Origin: Andrena cerasifolii
Taxonomy: Eukaryota > Arthropoda > Insecta > Hymenoptera > Andrenidae
Length of the DNA: 64,000 nt
Direction: 5' to 3'
NCBI RefSeq assembly: GCF_050908995.1
Contig: NC_135123.1
Span: forward strand, 13,640,001 to 13,704,000
Made by a program: the position numbers and the translations under genes. Position 1 is the stretch's first letter, and each line of letters opens with the position of its first letter. Under the pieces are notes generated by a model, which made no database searches, was not told the origin of the DNA, and worked only from the letters and a program-made list of their open reading frames with translations. This document shows positions 62,595 to 64,000 of the stretch, piece after piece.

Positions 62595-64000
62595 ATTTTA
62601 AACCGTGTACCACAGCGAATGTTAAATCACCAAGGCTGCTTGGAATCTTCTCCTCAAAGACGAGCATGCAGATGAATTCATTTAACCGCTTTTCTATCGT
62701 GGTTATTCGCATCATTGCTTTTTTCTTTCAGAGGAGAACGTTTTCAAAGAGCTACAATTAGCGAGCCTGACTGGCGTTTTTGCGCGAGAAACGAGTATGC
62801 CTCGAAGTACACTCGGACCGTTAATGCTCGCTAATGGGACAATGAATAAACCGAGAAAACAAGGGCCGTTCTGAACTTCGCGGGGCAAAAACGAGCGCGC
62901 CGCACCGCGAGCGGGACGGGGAAGAGAAAATCCTCGGTGAAACAGCGTCCCCCGAATCATTCCGCGGGACAGCAAGAAAACTTCATCACAATTTGATCCT
63001 GTGACGTTTGCGCGAAAGGCGAGAAGCTCGGCGATACTTTTTGTGTTATTCTTTACAGTCCACAGCTCGATGTTTGCTTCGAGTGAAATGCGAGAATAAT
63101 GCCCCGGGTGTATGGTCGTTTGTCATGTTTATTTCCCACTTGCACTGGCCAAACCTGGGCAGCCAGTTTCTTTAGATTTAATGAGAGTTTAAAGTCGATC
63201 GTGAGGATCCCGAGTAATCTCGCCCAGTTAAATAATTAAGCGTGAGCAGGCGTACGAGATCCAACAGAATCTCTGAATGACCCCGCAATTCTGAGCGTTA
63301 GAATAAAATGGCATTCGAACGCAGTGGCGTGAACGCGATCGTGGCCCGCCAGCTATCGGCGCGATTACTTCGCATTCTGCTTTGCAATTCAAAATACACC
63401 ACACTAGGAGGACTTCCAGGGGACTCGTCGACAATTTACGATTTTGGATGTCGAGCGTATCGGCGCTGAGGGGGAAGGGGAGAGCTGAGATGGCAAAACG
63501 AGAACAGGGCGGGGTCCTTCGGTTGATGTATATTTTCACTTGAAAAATTTAGGAAGCATCGGTGTCGCCTGCGATTCGGCGGCCATTTCCACTCGAACCT
63601 CTTGCAGTTTAGAGAGCAGCTTCCAGCCGACGATATGCCAGCAGCGTCGCCAGAGAATACGAATCAACTGGACGGCATGCTCGAGATTAAGATGTTGCCC
63701 TTCGTTCGATGGATCAATTCTGAAGATTAGGATGACTTTGAGAAGCCTTTGGCCTGTCTGTTTGACGAATGAATGGGAGAGAAGCAATAGGCAACTTCTT
63801 TGTCTAAATTCGTTTCTTCTTAGATATACGAAGATGGTAAAGTATTCTGCATTACTTAGTGCCTACATGAATAAGTAAATACACAAACAGCCTCCTCTAA
63901 CGAAGTTGCACGTTCCCGGGATATTCTTTGTACGCTCCGTCCAATAAGCTCGTGGCACGCGTTCGATCTCCCAACGGTACGTTGTCAGAGAAAATAAGCG
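62595..64000. other. No gene seen (probable SK intron to window end)
   Basis: A strong acceptor-like TTTTTTCTTTCAG lies at about 62719-62731, but the frames after it do not resemble SK S2, are not followed by a good donor before a stop, and the opposite strand is equally open. CpG-rich at 62.85-63.0 kb. No supported gene. Confidence 0.4.

Noticed and set aside
62732..62872. Open frame after a strong acceptor-like pyrimidine tract
   Set aside because: Both strands are open, the peptide does not resemble the expected SK segment, and no donor precedes the stop.

Overview
The window is animal nuclear DNA, most likely from an insect and plausibly a bee, ant or wasp (Hymenoptera). The evidence is one exon of a small-conductance Ca2+-activated K+ (SK/KCNN) channel with insect-type sequence, GT-AG splice sites, CpG-rich unique sequence, simple repeats and short non-autonomous DNA transposons. 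The order is an inference from overall character; no marker here fixes the species. There is no bacterial or phage organisation, CRISPR array, rRNA or convincing tRNA.

The only securely recognised coding sequence is the plus-strand exon at 49637-50053. It encodes the end of the SK cytoplasmic N-terminus, a lineage-specific glycine-rich run, the conserved block before S1, and S1. I could not find the next exon (S2 onward) in the remaining 13.9 kb, nor the long Ser/Gln-rich N-terminal exon known from fly SK. The window therefore looks like the 5' half of a very long, intron-dominated gene read on the plus strand.

Upstream are two CpG-rich candidate promoter and leader regions. Each ends in a short ATG-initiated candidate first exon with a good GT donor: 26769-26926 (52 codons plus 2 nt) and 33152-33165 (4 codons plus 2 nt). 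Both exit in the same phase, as alternative first exons of one gene would. The S1 exon, however, enters in a different phase, so at least one further small exon must lie between them, or they belong to another transcript. The second leader also holds a 58-codon upstream ORF. A separate 66-aa candidate ORF with coding-like codons lies at 4415-4615.

The rest is intron or intergenic DNA. Mobile elements, none with a coding transposase: an eroded hAT-like element (10740-11247); three TTAA-flanked piggyBac-like MITEs (about 22.46-23.15, 28.43-29.29 and 35.71-36.30 kb), two of them long foldback hairpins; a hAT MITE with a perfect 8-bp target duplication (36888-37414); another foldback element (39444-40054); a Helitron-like fragment (43340-43561); and a cluster of small inverted-repeat elements at 60.9-62.6 kb. 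If the whole stretch is SK intron, these hairpins would be transcribed in the SK pre-mRNA.
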